Of a DNA stretch of 64,000 nt, positions 49,145 through 57,105 are shown piece after piece. The notes under the pieces are model-generated. The model did not search any database. It saw nothing but the letters and a program-made list of their open reading frames with translations, and had not been told where the DNA came from. The stretch's first letter is position 1; each line of letters starts with the position of its first letter. A program made the translations under genes and the position numbers. The DNA comes from Peredibacter starrii (GTDB lineage: Bacteria; Bdellovibrionota; Bacteriovoracia; Bacteriovoracales; Bacteriovoracaceae): the NCBI RefSeq assembly GCF_034259205.1, contig NZ_CP139487.1, positions 248,001 through 312,000 on the forward strand, given 5' to 3'.

Positions 49145-49162
49145 GGCCCGATTAATCGGGCC
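49145..49162 (-). terminator. Convergent terminator hairpin
   Basis: GGCCCGATTAATCGGGCC is a perfect 18-bp palindrome. On the minus strand it runs into TTTT, so it best ends the lipoprotein transcript; it also lies ten bases after the PilW-like stop. Confidence 0.75.
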
Positions 49163-49174
49163 CTAACATTAAGC

Positions 49175-49756
49175 TTATGGTTTTTTGCATGCCTCTTTAG
49201 GCATGTAGATATGACGTTCACCTGGTACTACTTCAGAAGAGTAATACACATCTACTTGAACAATTCCTTCTTTTTCAATTTCTAGTTCTTTATTGCATTT
49301 TAGACCGCCTGGCGCCTTGGGATCTACAGAGATATCAGTGCAAGTGTAGAAAGCATATTCGATGTCGTTAATACCTTGCTTTACGCGCATATTGAATAAC
49401 GTTGGAGCGTAATCAATTGTGAAATTTCCATCTACTTTAAGAAAGCCCTTTTTCTTTTCTTTGGTCGTGCGGTTATAGACCGAGTAGTTCCAGGCATTCT
49501 TTCTAAATTCGTAGTTAATGGTTAATTTTTTACTCAGACCATTAAGAGTTTCAAGTTTGCGTGAAGTAATGTTTTGATCACAGTCATAGCGTGAGGTCAT
49601 TTGTTCTTTACGGTGAAAATTCACAGTTTCACGCTGAGTGACTTCAAGCTGTTTTTCCTCTAACTGACTGCCACTAGTGGTGTTTTTAGATGAAGAAGAT
49701 TTTTTCCCGCAACCAACAACGCCTAAAATAAGTAATAACGACATGAGTTTTAACAT
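49175..49756 (-). CDS. Lipoprotein of unknown function
   Basis: 193 residues. MLKLMSLLLILGVVGC is a lipoprotein signal with the acylated cysteine at 16, followed by a KKSSSSKNTTSGS linker. The mature domain is beta-rich with cysteines at SRYDCDQ, FYTCTD, GLKCNK and EACKKP. AAGAGGTACAT precedes the ATG. It diverges from the exported protein at 49917 across a 160-bp gap holding repeated TTTCAGGGT elements. No family is recognised. Confidence 0.75.
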   Translation of the reverse strand: MLKLMSLLLILGVVGCGKKSSSSKNTTSGSQLEEKQLEVTQRETVNFHRKEQMTSRYDCDQNITSRKLETLNGLSKKLTINYEFRKNAWNYSVYNRTTKEKKKGFLKVDGNFTIDYAPTLFNMRVKQGINDIEYAFYTCTDISVDPKAPGGLKCNKELEIEKEGIVQVDVYYSSEVVPGERHIYMPKEACKKP

Positions 49757-49790
49757 ATGTACCTCTTAGTTAAATTGGAATGAGATTAGG

Positions 49791-49882
49791 CCTGAAATTC
49801 AAAAAATGGAGACTTAGAGCTGATAATTTCAGGGTAATGTCTAATTTTTTGACACCCCTACTTTTCATTATTTCAGGGTCAT
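49791..49882. repeat. TTTCAGGGT-type repeats in a divergent intergenic region
   Basis: Inverted CCTGAAATT at 49791-49799, then TTTCAGGGTAAT at 49827-49838 and TTTCAGGGTCAT at 49871-49882. The two direct copies start 44 bp apart, about four helical turns. Position between divergent genes suggests a regulator binding site; a TTGACA at 49849-49854 lies between them. Confidence 0.4.
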
Positions 49883-49916
49883 CACCTCTAAAAATTTGGA
49901 AGACTACAATGGCCAT

Positions 49917-51155
49917 ATGAAAAAACTAATCTTTGCCTTCGCCACCATTATGTCCCTTTCTGCCTCTGCTGATGTCTGGGTCGATAGAGAAACCTGGGAC
50001 GCCGAGTGGGAGACTAAGTTCTCCGAATGGGTGAAGACCCAAAATGTAAATAAGGACATGTTTGTCTCAGCAACTTCCAAATATAAAGGAGTGGTCGCTG
50101 ATTGTGCCGACGTTTCATATAATTTCCGAGTGATTTTTGCTTTTGAAAATGGTCTTGCGTTCTCTGCTAAAAACCCAATGGCCACTTCTACGAGCAAAAT
50201 GAAACATTTCACCAATCGCATGACTATGTTTGATAACATCCAGGACCCTCATAAGCGTCTGGTTGCCTTCATGAATTATCTTGGAAAGAGTTTAGGGACT
50301 GAGACCCTGGCCGCATCGGATTCGTATCCAATGAAGCTGAGTGAAATCAAAGCGGGTGACGTTTATCTGTATAAAACAAAAATGGCAGATAAGTTCGTGC
50401 GCCATACTTACAACTTTAAGAACATCGATCGCCGTGGAAACTTTGAAGTGATTTATTCCACTCAGGCCATTCGTGATTCGGGCGCGCCGATGAATCAAAA
50501 AGTTAAGGCCATGTATAACCCACCGGTCGCTTATAAGTGGGGCTTCCGTCGCTATGATTATGGTGTATCTGCGAAACCGGGCAAGACCACACAGTCACAA
50601 GCATATAGTGATGAGCAGTTTCTATTGGCCCAGCAAATGGACAGTAATAAATTCTTCAATCACGTGAAGTCACTTTTAAGACAGGAAATTGAGAGTCCAG
50701 AGGACCTGATTAAGAATCAATTGAAAGAACTTTGTAGTCAGGTGAAAGAACGAATTGAAATCGTAAACCGCGCCGTCACTTATAAATCATCAATCGCTAA
50801 TAAGTGTATGGAGTACGCAGATTTTGATACTCACTCTACTCCATCACGTGATGGTCGCTTAAAAGAAATCATCACAAATCTTGATGCAGACTTCAAAGAC
50901 ATTAATAAAAAAGACCTAACGCTTGAAACATCTGATCTGGTGGAGGCGATCTATAACAGCACTCCTACTCAGTATCAATTAGAGAAACTTCTTACTTTTT
51001 GTCCGATTTCTTATAAACCGGGCACAACTGTTTCTCTAAGAGAAATTCGTATCCGCTCGAGTAAGGGTCTTCTATCTTCTCATCCGAATGATTCATTAGA
51101 AAATCGTTGGGGCGAAAAGAGCAACGGGAAAACTAAGTGTGAAGCATTCTACTAA
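49917..51155 (+). CDS. Exported protein, possible NlpC/P60-like cysteine hydrolase
   Basis: 412 residues from the ATG at 49917, whose signal peptide is MKKLIFAFATIMSLSASA; an upstream ATG at 49896 adds seven acidic/polar residues and is unlikely. TACAAT at 49905-49910 is exactly six bases before this ATG (leaderless). The segment VVADCADVSYNFRVIFAFENGLAF followed about 100 residues later by KFVRHTYNFKNI resembles the Cys and His placement of papain-like amidases; this is a structural guess, not a family match. The C-terminal half is helical. It is followed by a membrane-anchored protein (17-bp overlap) and MepA, so a wall-related role is plausible. Confidence 0.6.
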   Translation: MKKLIFAFATIMSLSASADVWVDRETWDAEWETKFSEWVKTQNVNKDMFVSATSKYKGVVADCADVSYNFRVIFAFENGLAFSAKNPMATSTSKMKHFTNRMTMFDNIQDPHKRLVAFMNYLGKSLGTETLAASDSYPMKLSEIKAGDVYLYKTKMADKFVRHTYNFKNIDRRGNFEVIYSTQAIRDSGAPMNQKVKAMYNPPVAYKWGFRRYDYGVSAKPGKTTQSQAYSDEQFLLAQQMDSNKFFNHVKSLLRQEIESPEDLIKNQLKELCSQVKERIEIVNRAVTYKSSIANKCMEYADFDTHSTPSRDGRLKEIITNLDADFKDINKKDLTLETSDLVEAIYNSTPTQYQLEKLLTFCPISYKPGTTVSLREIRIRSSKGLLSSHPNDSLENRWGEKSNGKTKCEAFY

Positions 51156-51792
51156 AATCATCATTGGAGTTGCTTCGCTGGTATTGCTTTATGCTCTGGT
51201 GAAGCAAATTCCCAATACACTCACAATAGAAAACGTCCCCGTTTTAGTTACGGACTCAACGCCCAAGAAAGATTCTGCTTTACCGAATGTGAAAGCAGAC
51301 GAAAAGGTTTCTCCCCTATCAAAAAGTTATACTTGTGTGAACGATGGACTGGCGGCCGTATCGCAATTAACGAATGAACAATTCAAGGGGTGGATCAAAG
51401 GAAAGGCCCATCTAAGAGAGTGGAATTGGGACAATTATCACATCGTTTCTCCCAATGGCGAGAAGCTAGTTATTCACGTGGTAAAAGACCAGGACCAAAA
51501 TGGAAATGAAATCTTTGTCTTAAAAACTTTTAAGGACACTGATGAAGGCCCGGTGTTGTTGGGAGAAATGAGATTTTATCAGAGGGAAAAATTAGACGCA
51601 GCACTAGAGAAAAAACTAGAGAATGCGAACGTTGAAATCCTCCAAACTATTGATTCATTTCAGTTTGATGACGGGTCAGAAATAAAACGCACAGTCGAGA
51701 ACGGCGAGATCCAAGATTTGCGAATTGCGAGTGAAAAAGGAGTTCTTGACTGTCAAAAATCTGAAGGGATACCATCGTGCGAATGTAAGTAG
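51139..51792 (+). CDS. Membrane-anchored protein of unknown function
   Basis: 217 residues starting at a GTG inside the 3' end of the previous gene (17-bp overlap). One N-terminal hydrophobic helix (IIIGVASLVLLYALVKQIP) anchors a soluble periplasmic domain with three cysteines (YTCVND, LDCQKSEG, SCECK). No motif is recognised. It sits between a possible wall hydrolase and mepA and is probably co-transcribed with both. Confidence 0.6.
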   Translation: MKHSTKIIIGVASLVLLYALVKQIPNTLTIENVPVLVTDSTPKKDSALPNVKADEKVSPLSKSYTCVNDGLAAVSQLTNEQFKGWIKGKAHLREWNWDNYHIVSPNGEKLVIHVVKDQDQNGNEIFVLKTFKDTDEGPVLLGEMRFYQREKLDAALEKKLENANVEILQTIDSFQFDDGSEIKRTVENGEIQDLRIASEKGVLDCQKSEGIPSCECK

Positions 51793-51804
51793 CAGAGGAT
51801 GGTT

Positions 51805-52494
51805 ATGTTTAAAGTTTTCATTTGTTTGTGTTTTATTTCTACTGCTTTTGCTCAAAGACTCCCATCTCCTCAGGGTTTCTACAGTAAAGGTACAATTCTA
51901 TTTGCTCAGCAGCTTCCACTTGAAGGCGAAGGCTTTATGCGTTTGTTCGTTCACCGCGATCGTGGATTTGGAAGCCTTGAAATGCTCAATCTAATCAAAC
52001 GTGCGGCACTGGAAATGAATCTTCGTTATCCAATGCGCGATCGTATGCAGTTGGGTGATATTGCTCAAATGAAGGGTGGTCAGATCTCTCGTCACAATTC
52101 ACACCAAAATGGCCTTGATGCCGACATCGCTTATTTCCGTGTAAATGGTATGGAACAACTTCCGGACGTCTTTGACGGCTTTAATGAAGACATGGTGATC
52201 AACGGCAAAATCTCAGAAAACTTTGACTTTGAAAGAAACTGGGAACTCATGAAGACCCTTCATCGTTACGGTAAAGTTCAACGTATCTTCGTGGATGAAG
52301 TTGTTAAGCGTGAAGTTTGCCATCATGCCATCAGTATTGGTGAACACGATGAACACGTTGAGGTTCTAAGAAGCCTTCGTCCATTTGATAATCATAAGCA
52401 CCATATGCACGTTCGTATTCGCTGCCCGGACACTGCTAAGAAGTGTGTTGCCCAAGAAGAAACTCCGGCCGGCAGTGGCTGCGAGCTTCTATAA
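51805..52494 (+). CDS. mepA: MepA-type penicillin-insensitive murein endopeptidase
   Basis: 229 residues. Start ATG at 51805 with AGAGG six bases upstream is preferred over the ATG at 51799. Signal peptide MFKVFICLCFISTAFAQ. Zinc ligands of the LAS fold: His100 and Asp107 in SHQNGLDADIAY and the final histidine of HKHHMHVRIRC. MepA cleaves D-Ala to diaminopimelate cross-links (and some DD/LD-bonds) in peptidoglycan, in the periplasm. Cysteines near the C-terminus (CPDTAKKC, GCELL) suggest disulfides. In a predatory bacterium it could also act on prey wall; that is conjecture. Confidence 0.93.
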   Translation: MFKVFICLCFISTAFAQRLPSPQGFYSKGTILFAQQLPLEGEGFMRLFVHRDRGFGSLEMLNLIKRAALEMNLRYPMRDRMQLGDIAQMKGGQISRHNSHQNGLDADIAYFRVNGMEQLPDVFDGFNEDMVINGKISENFDFERNWELMKTLHRYGKVQRIFVDEVVKREVCHHAISIGEHDEHVEVLRSLRPFDNHKHHMHVRIRCPDTAKKCVAQEETPAGSGCELL

Positions 52495-52518
52495 CTGACT
52501 TTAGTACTTGGAATTGAA

Positions 52519-52570
52519 GCATCCTTCCCATCTACTCTTTCTTTTGGCATGAGTTAGAATGGAAGGATGC
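52519..52570. repeat. 10-bp inverted repeat around the Rieske gene start
   Basis: GCATCCTTCC (52519-52528) and its exact complement GGAAGGATGC (52561-52570) are 42 bp apart centre to centre, four helical turns. The right half covers the start codon. Because transcription likely begins at the ATG, this would act on DNA rather than as an RNA hairpin. Confidence 0.45.
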
Positions 52571-53649
52571 TGAAAGATAGTGAAATTAAAAAAGTTTCTA
52601 AAGACGATCATCCTCGTAAAGAGAATGCCTTCTCTCAGCCGTTAAATCATCAGCCGATTTTTAATCAACCCCATGTCATCACTGAATCCTGGTATCCAGT
52701 TTGTCCTGCTTCATCTTTAAAAGAGAATGAAACTCGTTCGTTTACAATGCTTCAACATCGCTTCGTTGTTTGGCGTGGGAAAAGCGGAAAGCTGTATGCC
52801 ATGGATAGTTTCTGTCCCCACATGGGAGCAGATCTAGGTAATGGAAATGTGATTGGTGAGAATCTTCAGTGTTACTTTCATCATTGGATATTTCTTCCTG
52901 GCGGAAAATGCGCCAATCATAAAGAGGGAAATCTTGAATCCTATCCAGTGGAAGAAAAGTATGGTTTCATCTGGATCTATCCCGGAAAAAATCCTACGCA
53001 TTCAGTGCCTCAACCTCCAGGACTTCTTAATCAGGAAGTGGACGCACTTTATCTAAAAAAATTAAAACTCTATGCTCATCATCATGTGATGATGGCGGGT
53101 GGAATTGATCTGCAACATTTTAAGAGTGTACATAAGGTTGATATCAAATTTGATTATCAAATCATTGAACACGGTAAACATGTTTATACCTGGGACCTAT
53201 CGGGCATTCTTCCTTCTGGATCTCTTCTTCTAAATTTCACACGGTGGTTAACTGGTGGTGAATTTAAATATCAGGCCCTCTTTGCAGGTGGCTCGATTGT
53301 GAGTCTGACTTATGGAAATGATCTTAGATTTCGTGGTCGGGGGTTTAAACTTCCCAATGTAAGTATACTCTGGGCGGGCAGACCTACTGTAGATGGGGTC
53401 AGTGAAGTAGACATCTTTATCATTCGACCAAAGTTCAAAGGACTTCTCGCCCCAATTAAAAAGTTTGCCTCAACTTTATTTTCCATTGTTCTTTTGGCTG
53501 CCCTTCGGGATGACGACACCAAGGCATTTCCCCATATGCGGTTTAACGTTGGTCTTACAACTGAGGGTGATAAATCGGTCATGGATTTAGTAAGTCGTAT
53601 TAATGAAGTTCCAGTTTCACACTGGACCAAGGACTCTCGTGAGAAATGA
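52567..53649 (+). CDS. Rieske non-heme iron oxygenase, terminal oxygenase component-like
   Basis: 360 residues. The Rieske [2Fe-2S] ligands are Cys83, His85, Cys102 and His105 in CPHMG...CYFHHW, and the mononuclear iron ligands are in GGIDLQHFKSVH (Asp181, His184, His189). This is the layout of ring-hydroxylating and sterol-type Rieske oxygenases. Substrate is unknown, and no ferredoxin/reductase gene is adjacent. TAGAAT at 52555-52560 is exactly six bases before the ATG, so the mRNA is probably leaderless; GGAAGG next to the ATG is too close to act as a ribosome binding site. The next gene overlaps by 11 bp, indicating coupling. Confidence 0.88.
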   Translation: MLKDSEIKKVSKDDHPRKENAFSQPLNHQPIFNQPHVITESWYPVCPASSLKENETRSFTMLQHRFVVWRGKSGKLYAMDSFCPHMGADLGNGNVIGENLQCYFHHWIFLPGGKCANHKEGNLESYPVEEKYGFIWIYPGKNPTHSVPQPPGLLNQEVDALYLKKLKLYAHHHVMMAGGIDLQHFKSVHKVDIKFDYQIIEHGKHVYTWDLSGILPSGSLLLNFTRWLTGGEFKYQALFAGGSIVSLTYGNDLRFRGRGFKLPNVSILWAGRPTVDGVSEVDIFIIRPKFKGLLAPIKKFASTLFSIVLLAALRDDDTKAFPHMRFNVGLTTEGDKSVMDLVSRINEVPVSHWTKDSREK

Positions 53650-54391
53650 AGTTAGAAAACCAACTGTTGATGAGTGGTTTCTTGCTCTTCAACTAAAGAG
53701 TATTAAGAAGGGATTTCATTTACCTTTATATCTTGAGGCCGACATTACGAGGTTAGTTGAAAAGCTTGATTCACGCGATAAAACACCTTACACCGCGATT
53801 CTCATTAAGGCCGCTTCTCATCTTATTTACCAGATGCCGGAAGTGAATAAGGCCACCGTGCATTCAATTTGTGGGGTAAAGATTATTGAGCCCACTTATA
53901 ACAGCGTGAACCTGCCATTAGAACTTTTGATTGATGGAAAGAAAGTCTTAACCGGCATTACAATTCGAGACGCTTATAAAAGGTCCCTAAAAGAAATTAA
54001 CGAAGAGATTAAACTCGCCAAAAATAAGACCCTAAATGATTTACCTGTTAACCGCATTGTCCACGGTTCAGGATTTGATTGGGTAAAGAAGTTTAAGCTT
54101 CGAATAATTCACTTCATGATGAACAACTTCCCTCGTCTCTATCTTAAAAAGGGCGGAGGTGGAATTTCGGTCAGCTCCCTTATGAATCTCGCTTCCCCCG
54201 AGGTAAACGTTCATATGAGCGCTTATGGCATGACTATGATCACGATTAGCTCTTGCTCGGTGGAGAAGCGCGAGGGCCGGGAACTCCTGAAAGTGGGCTT
54301 TGCCTTTGATCATTTGGTGGTCCATGGGGCCCAAGGAGTGAAGGCTTCGGTGGAATTAGTGAAGATTCTTCAAAATCCTGCGCTTTTTTAA
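53639..54391 (+). CDS. 2-oxoacid dehydrogenase acyltransferase (E2)-fold protein, catalytic domain only
   Basis: 250 residues from the GTG at 53639, which has AAGGA five bases upstream; the ATG at 53603 lies deep in the Rieske gene. The sequence resembles an E2/chloramphenicol-acetyltransferase-type domain: TPYTAILIKAASHLIYQMPEVNKA, GGGGISVSSLMNLASPEV and FDHLVVHGAQGVKASVELVKIL. In active E2 the last motif is DHRxxDGA; here the aspartate is histidine (DHLVVHGA), while the catalytic histidine is kept. There are no lipoyl or peripheral-subunit-binding domains. It may transfer an acyl group to, or from, the product of the coupled Rieske enzyme; speculative. Confidence 0.75.
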   Translation: MRNEVRKPTVDEWFLALQLKSIKKGFHLPLYLEADITRLVEKLDSRDKTPYTAILIKAASHLIYQMPEVNKATVHSICGVKIIEPTYNSVNLPLELLIDGKKVLTGITIRDAYKRSLKEINEEIKLAKNKTLNDLPVNRIVHGSGFDWVKKFKLRIIHFMMNNFPRLYLKKGGGGISVSSLMNLASPEVNVHMSAYGMTMITISSCSVEKREGRELLKVGFAFDHLVVHGAQGVKASVELVKILQNPALF

Positions 54392-54508
54392 CGCTACAAC
54401 CCACTGAAATGACACAAAATTGGCCCAGATCGATAACTCTTTAAAAGTTCTCAACTTTCACCTTGAAATCTTTGCGTTCTTGCTTTAAAACTAGGGACTC
54501 AAATCAGC

Positions 54509-54585
54509 GCAGTCGTAGCTTAGTTGGATAGAGCACTTGACTACGAATCAAGAGGTCGCACGTTCGAATCGTGCCGATTGCGCCA
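54509..54585 (+). tRNA. tRNA-Arg (anticodon ACG)
   Basis: 77 bases with encoded CCA (54583-54585). Acceptor GCAGTCG pairs with CGATTGC (one G-T); anticodon stem CTTGA/TCAAG closes CTACGAA with ACG at 54543-54545; T arm GCACG-TTCGAAT-CGTGC. The A34 should be deaminated to inosine to read CGU/CGC/CGA. A weak promoter (TTGAAA 54463-54468, TAAAAC 54486-54491) precedes it. Confidence 0.97.
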
Positions 54586-54594
54586 TTTAAAAAA

Positions 54595-55125
54595 CTACCT
54601 CTTCAACTCCCTTAAAAATGTATCAACTTCCAATCTCGATCTGAGATGAACAAACTTTATATGTGAGAGTTTTGGATCCGACATGATCCCAAGATATTTC
54701 TTACGATTAGATTTATAGGTCTTTAAAAACCACCACAGAATTGAATCTCTCGAAAACAACATCCGAAATGTTTCTCGATTATTAGTTCCCGGCCACAACT
54801 CTTCTTTTGTAACGGCTCGGATAAAAGCTCGCTTTGTGCTTTGATAAAAATTCAACCAAAACGGAAAATCGATCCAGATAACTGTATCAGCATGGGGCCA
54901 GGTCAGATGATTGGCACGAGAGTAGTTTCCATCCACAATCCAACGGTCATTTTGAACGGCCGTTTTAATTCTATTAAAAAAAACTTCATCCCCTACTTCA
55001 GTCCAATTGGGTCCCCAGTTTAAGACATCTAGTTGTACATGCGGGATTTCTAATATTTGGGAAAGGTTCCTCGCGAGAGTGGATTTTCCACTGGCGGTGG
55101 TCCCAACAACAATGATTCTCTTCAT
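54595..55125 (-). CDS. Small P-loop kinase (FlaR/adenylate-kinase-like)
   Basis: 176 residues. Walker A GTTASGKST at 8-16 in MKRIIVVGTTASGKSTLARNLSQIL; then LDVLNWGPNWTEV, RWIVDGNYSR and DTVIWIDFPFWLNFYQSTKRA, the pattern of the family annotated as DNA topology modulation protein FlaR, an adenylate-kinase relative. Its substrate is unknown. On the minus strand TATCTT lies six bases before the ATG, a weak candidate for a leaderless start. It converges on the tRNA-Arg gene with a nine-base gap. Confidence 0.8.
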   Translation of the reverse strand: MKRIIVVGTTASGKSTLARNLSQILEIPHVQLDVLNWGPNWTEVGDEVFFNRIKTAVQNDRWIVDGNYSRANHLTWPHADTVIWIDFPFWLNFYQSTKRAFIRAVTKEELWPGTNNRETFRMLFSRDSILWWFLKTYKSNRKKYLGIMSDPKLSHIKFVHLRSRLEVDTFLRELKR

Positions 55126-55192
55126 AAAATTAAGATAACATAATTTAGACTTTTCTCCAGACTCATGGTGAACTCAAATTTTGGGGTCAAAC

Positions 55193-56209
55193 ATGAAACG
55201 TATTTTGCTTGGAATTGTTATCATTTCGGTAATGGCAATAGTGTCTTACAAATTATTAGGAACTCCTCAAAAGGCCATTGTCACAAATCCGATCCAAAAA
55301 GAAGTCCTGAAAACATCTCCGCGCCTTTCCCTGAAAGATGTGCGCTACTCTGTTTCTAAAACTGAGAAGAAGAAAATATCTTTTCCCATGGAGTGCTACT
55401 CACCCCTGGCCGATCTAAGTTCTATGACGATTGCTGAGTACAATGGGATCGCTCAGAGTAAGAAAAGTTTCGAAGATTTCTTTGGCAAAGATTGCACTGA
55501 TTTGTTGAAGGACAACGCCACCTTCGATTCGTTACTAAAGACATCAGGTTGTAACTTCTCAACTGATAAAAATGGTGCCTGCATTTCTTTAATGCTGATG
55601 TTGAAGGCAAACTTTATGGCCGAACTGACTGACAACAAAAGGCCAGAAGAAATGACTTCTGAAGAACTTGCTTCTCATCTAGTACGCATGTTCTTTTCGA
55701 TGGATAAATTAAAACCAGAAAGTTTTGTGTCGAATCTCAAAATTGCCGATCTTCTTTATTCAAAACACATGAATGACCCTGAGATCATCGAGGCCTACTT
55801 GGGCTATTTGATGATTGGTCAAAAGATCACAGGTGTACAATCCGTGAGAGAAAGAATTGATACAATCCTGGCCGAATCTGAAGGCAATTCATTTAAGGTT
55901 GATCGCCTATTGGTCATTAAAGAGGCCTTGGCAGAAAATCTGGCCGGGGCCCGTGAAGTCCTTGATGGTTTACAGAGTAAGTATCCCCAAGAGCCAGATC
56001 TTCACTATTACTATGCCGCCTATCACTGGAAAACGGGTAATCGAGAACTCGCACTTGCGTCACTTGATCGGGCCATTGCATTTGGGACAAATTGCAGGGA
56101 ATGCCGGCCTTCAATGTATGAAGAAACCAAAAGAAAGCTCGTGAGTGCTAAAGATAAGGACGATCAACTTTTCTCAATCTCTATAGGATTGAACTTCGAT
56201 AATCTATAG
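55193..56209 (+). CDS. Membrane-anchored TPR protein
   Basis: 338 residues from the ATG at 55193 (a TTG four codons earlier is rejected). One N-terminal hydrophobic helix (ILLGIVIISVMAIVSYKLL), a cysteine-containing middle region (MECYSPL, KDCTDLL, SGCNFSTDKNGACISL) and C-terminal TPR-like helices (AREVLDGLQSKYPQEPDLHYYYAAYHWKTGNRELALASLDRAIAFG) ending in a CRECRP cluster. Probably a periplasmic or inner-membrane scaffold. The next gene follows 14 bp later with AGGAAAC as ribosome binding site. Function unknown. Confidence 0.72.
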   Translation: MKRILLGIVIISVMAIVSYKLLGTPQKAIVTNPIQKEVLKTSPRLSLKDVRYSVSKTEKKKISFPMECYSPLADLSSMTIAEYNGIAQSKKSFEDFFGKDCTDLLKDNATFDSLLKTSGCNFSTDKNGACISLMLMLKANFMAELTDNKRPEEMTSEELASHLVRMFFSMDKLKPESFVSNLKIADLLYSKHMNDPEIIEAYLGYLMIGQKITGVQSVRERIDTILAESEGNSFKVDRLLVIKEALAENLAGAREVLDGLQSKYPQEPDLHYYYAAYHWKTGNRELALASLDRAIAFGTNCRECRPSMYEETKRKLVSAKDKDDQLFSISIGLNFDNL

Positions 56210-56223
56210 ATCAGGAAACAATC

Positions 56224-57105
56224 ATGAATGCACTTAAAGAGTTTCTTGAAGGTATTGTTTCAGACAAGGCATCATCCCGAACAGTTGTCGGTATTACTGC
56301 CTTGATCAACTTAGTGGGCTCTTTGATTTTGATTTATGGATTAATCAATAAACCCTTTTATGAAACAGTTCTTCAGATCCGTATTGTTCATGTTCTCATC
56401 ACATCGGTTGTTTTAATCCTTTTATTGAAAATCAAGGATGGATGGAATTCTTATCTCGGGGCCATCTCCTATCTCATTTTATACACACCTATATTTTTCA
56501 CTGGATGGTATAATCATGTGGCAATCGTTGAGGCCCAAATTTTGAGCAAGCCTTATGGTGGATTTCCTGTCGTGTTTATGATGCTCGCTGTTCTGGTACC
56601 ATACTCTTATTTACTAAATTCGATTTTATTGGCCCTATTTTCCATTGAAACAGTCATCATCTGGTATGCCATGGATTTAGGTTCAAAACCTTTCATTGCC
56701 GGCAATGGCGAGCCCTTTTATATCGTGGTCTTCGCGTTTGTTTGTTTCTGCCTACTTTTTCTTCGTTTTCGCATCGATACCAAGGTTCACAAGCTTATGG
56801 AGCAAAAGGCACGGTCTGAATTCGTTGAAAACCTGGCGCGCACTTTCCTAAGCATGCGCGATAGGAACAATACTCCGCTGCAGTCTTTGTTAATTCTAAG
56901 TAGCTCCTTAAAAAATGATAAACCTATGACCCAGGAACAAATCGACGCATTCAAAAGATCTGTCATGACCCTGATCAGCTCAAATAAAAACTTGGTTCGG
57001 TATGAGACTAAGATACAATGGGGAAAACGTGATCTTATGACTGACTCTGAAATTGAGACCTGGTTAAGTAAGATAGAAGATGAAGTTGAAAAGGACAAAA
57101 AATGA
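56224..57105 (+). CDS. Six-helix membrane protein ending in a degenerate histidine-kinase dimerisation helix
   Basis: 293 residues. Six membrane segments (about 20-190) are followed by FRIDTKVHKLMEQKARSEFVENLARTFLSMRDRNNTPLQSLLILSSSLKND, which resembles a histidine-kinase DHp helix including the TPLQ after the phospho-acceptor position, but the usual histidine is missing (MRDRNNTPLQ). The protein stops about 90 residues later with no ATPase domain. It may be a sensor that signals through a partner kinase or a decayed kinase. A lipoprotein gene overlaps its end by 4 bp. Confidence 0.6.
   Translation: MNALKEFLEGIVSDKASSRTVVGITALINLVGSLILIYGLINKPFYETVLQIRIVHVLITSVVLILLLKIKDGWNSYLGAISYLILYTPIFFTGWYNHVAIVEAQILSKPYGGFPVVFMMLAVLVPYSYLLNSILLALFSIETVIIWYAMDLGSKPFIAGNGEPFYIVVFAFVCFCLLFLRFRIDTKVHKLMEQKARSEFVENLARTFLSMRDRNNTPLQSLLILSSSLKNDKPMTQEQIDAFKRSVMTLISSNKNLVRYETKIQWGKRDLMTDSEIETWLSKIEDEVEKDKK

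Noticed and set aside
49849-49854. TTGACA as the -35 of the 49917 gene
   Set aside because: No -10 box at 16-18 bp; the TACAAT at 49905 is too far, so the two are unlikely to form a promoter.
56174-56190. AATCTCTATAGGATTG as a distant copy of the origin motif
   Set aside because: It shares only the CTATAGG core; five outer positions mismatch.
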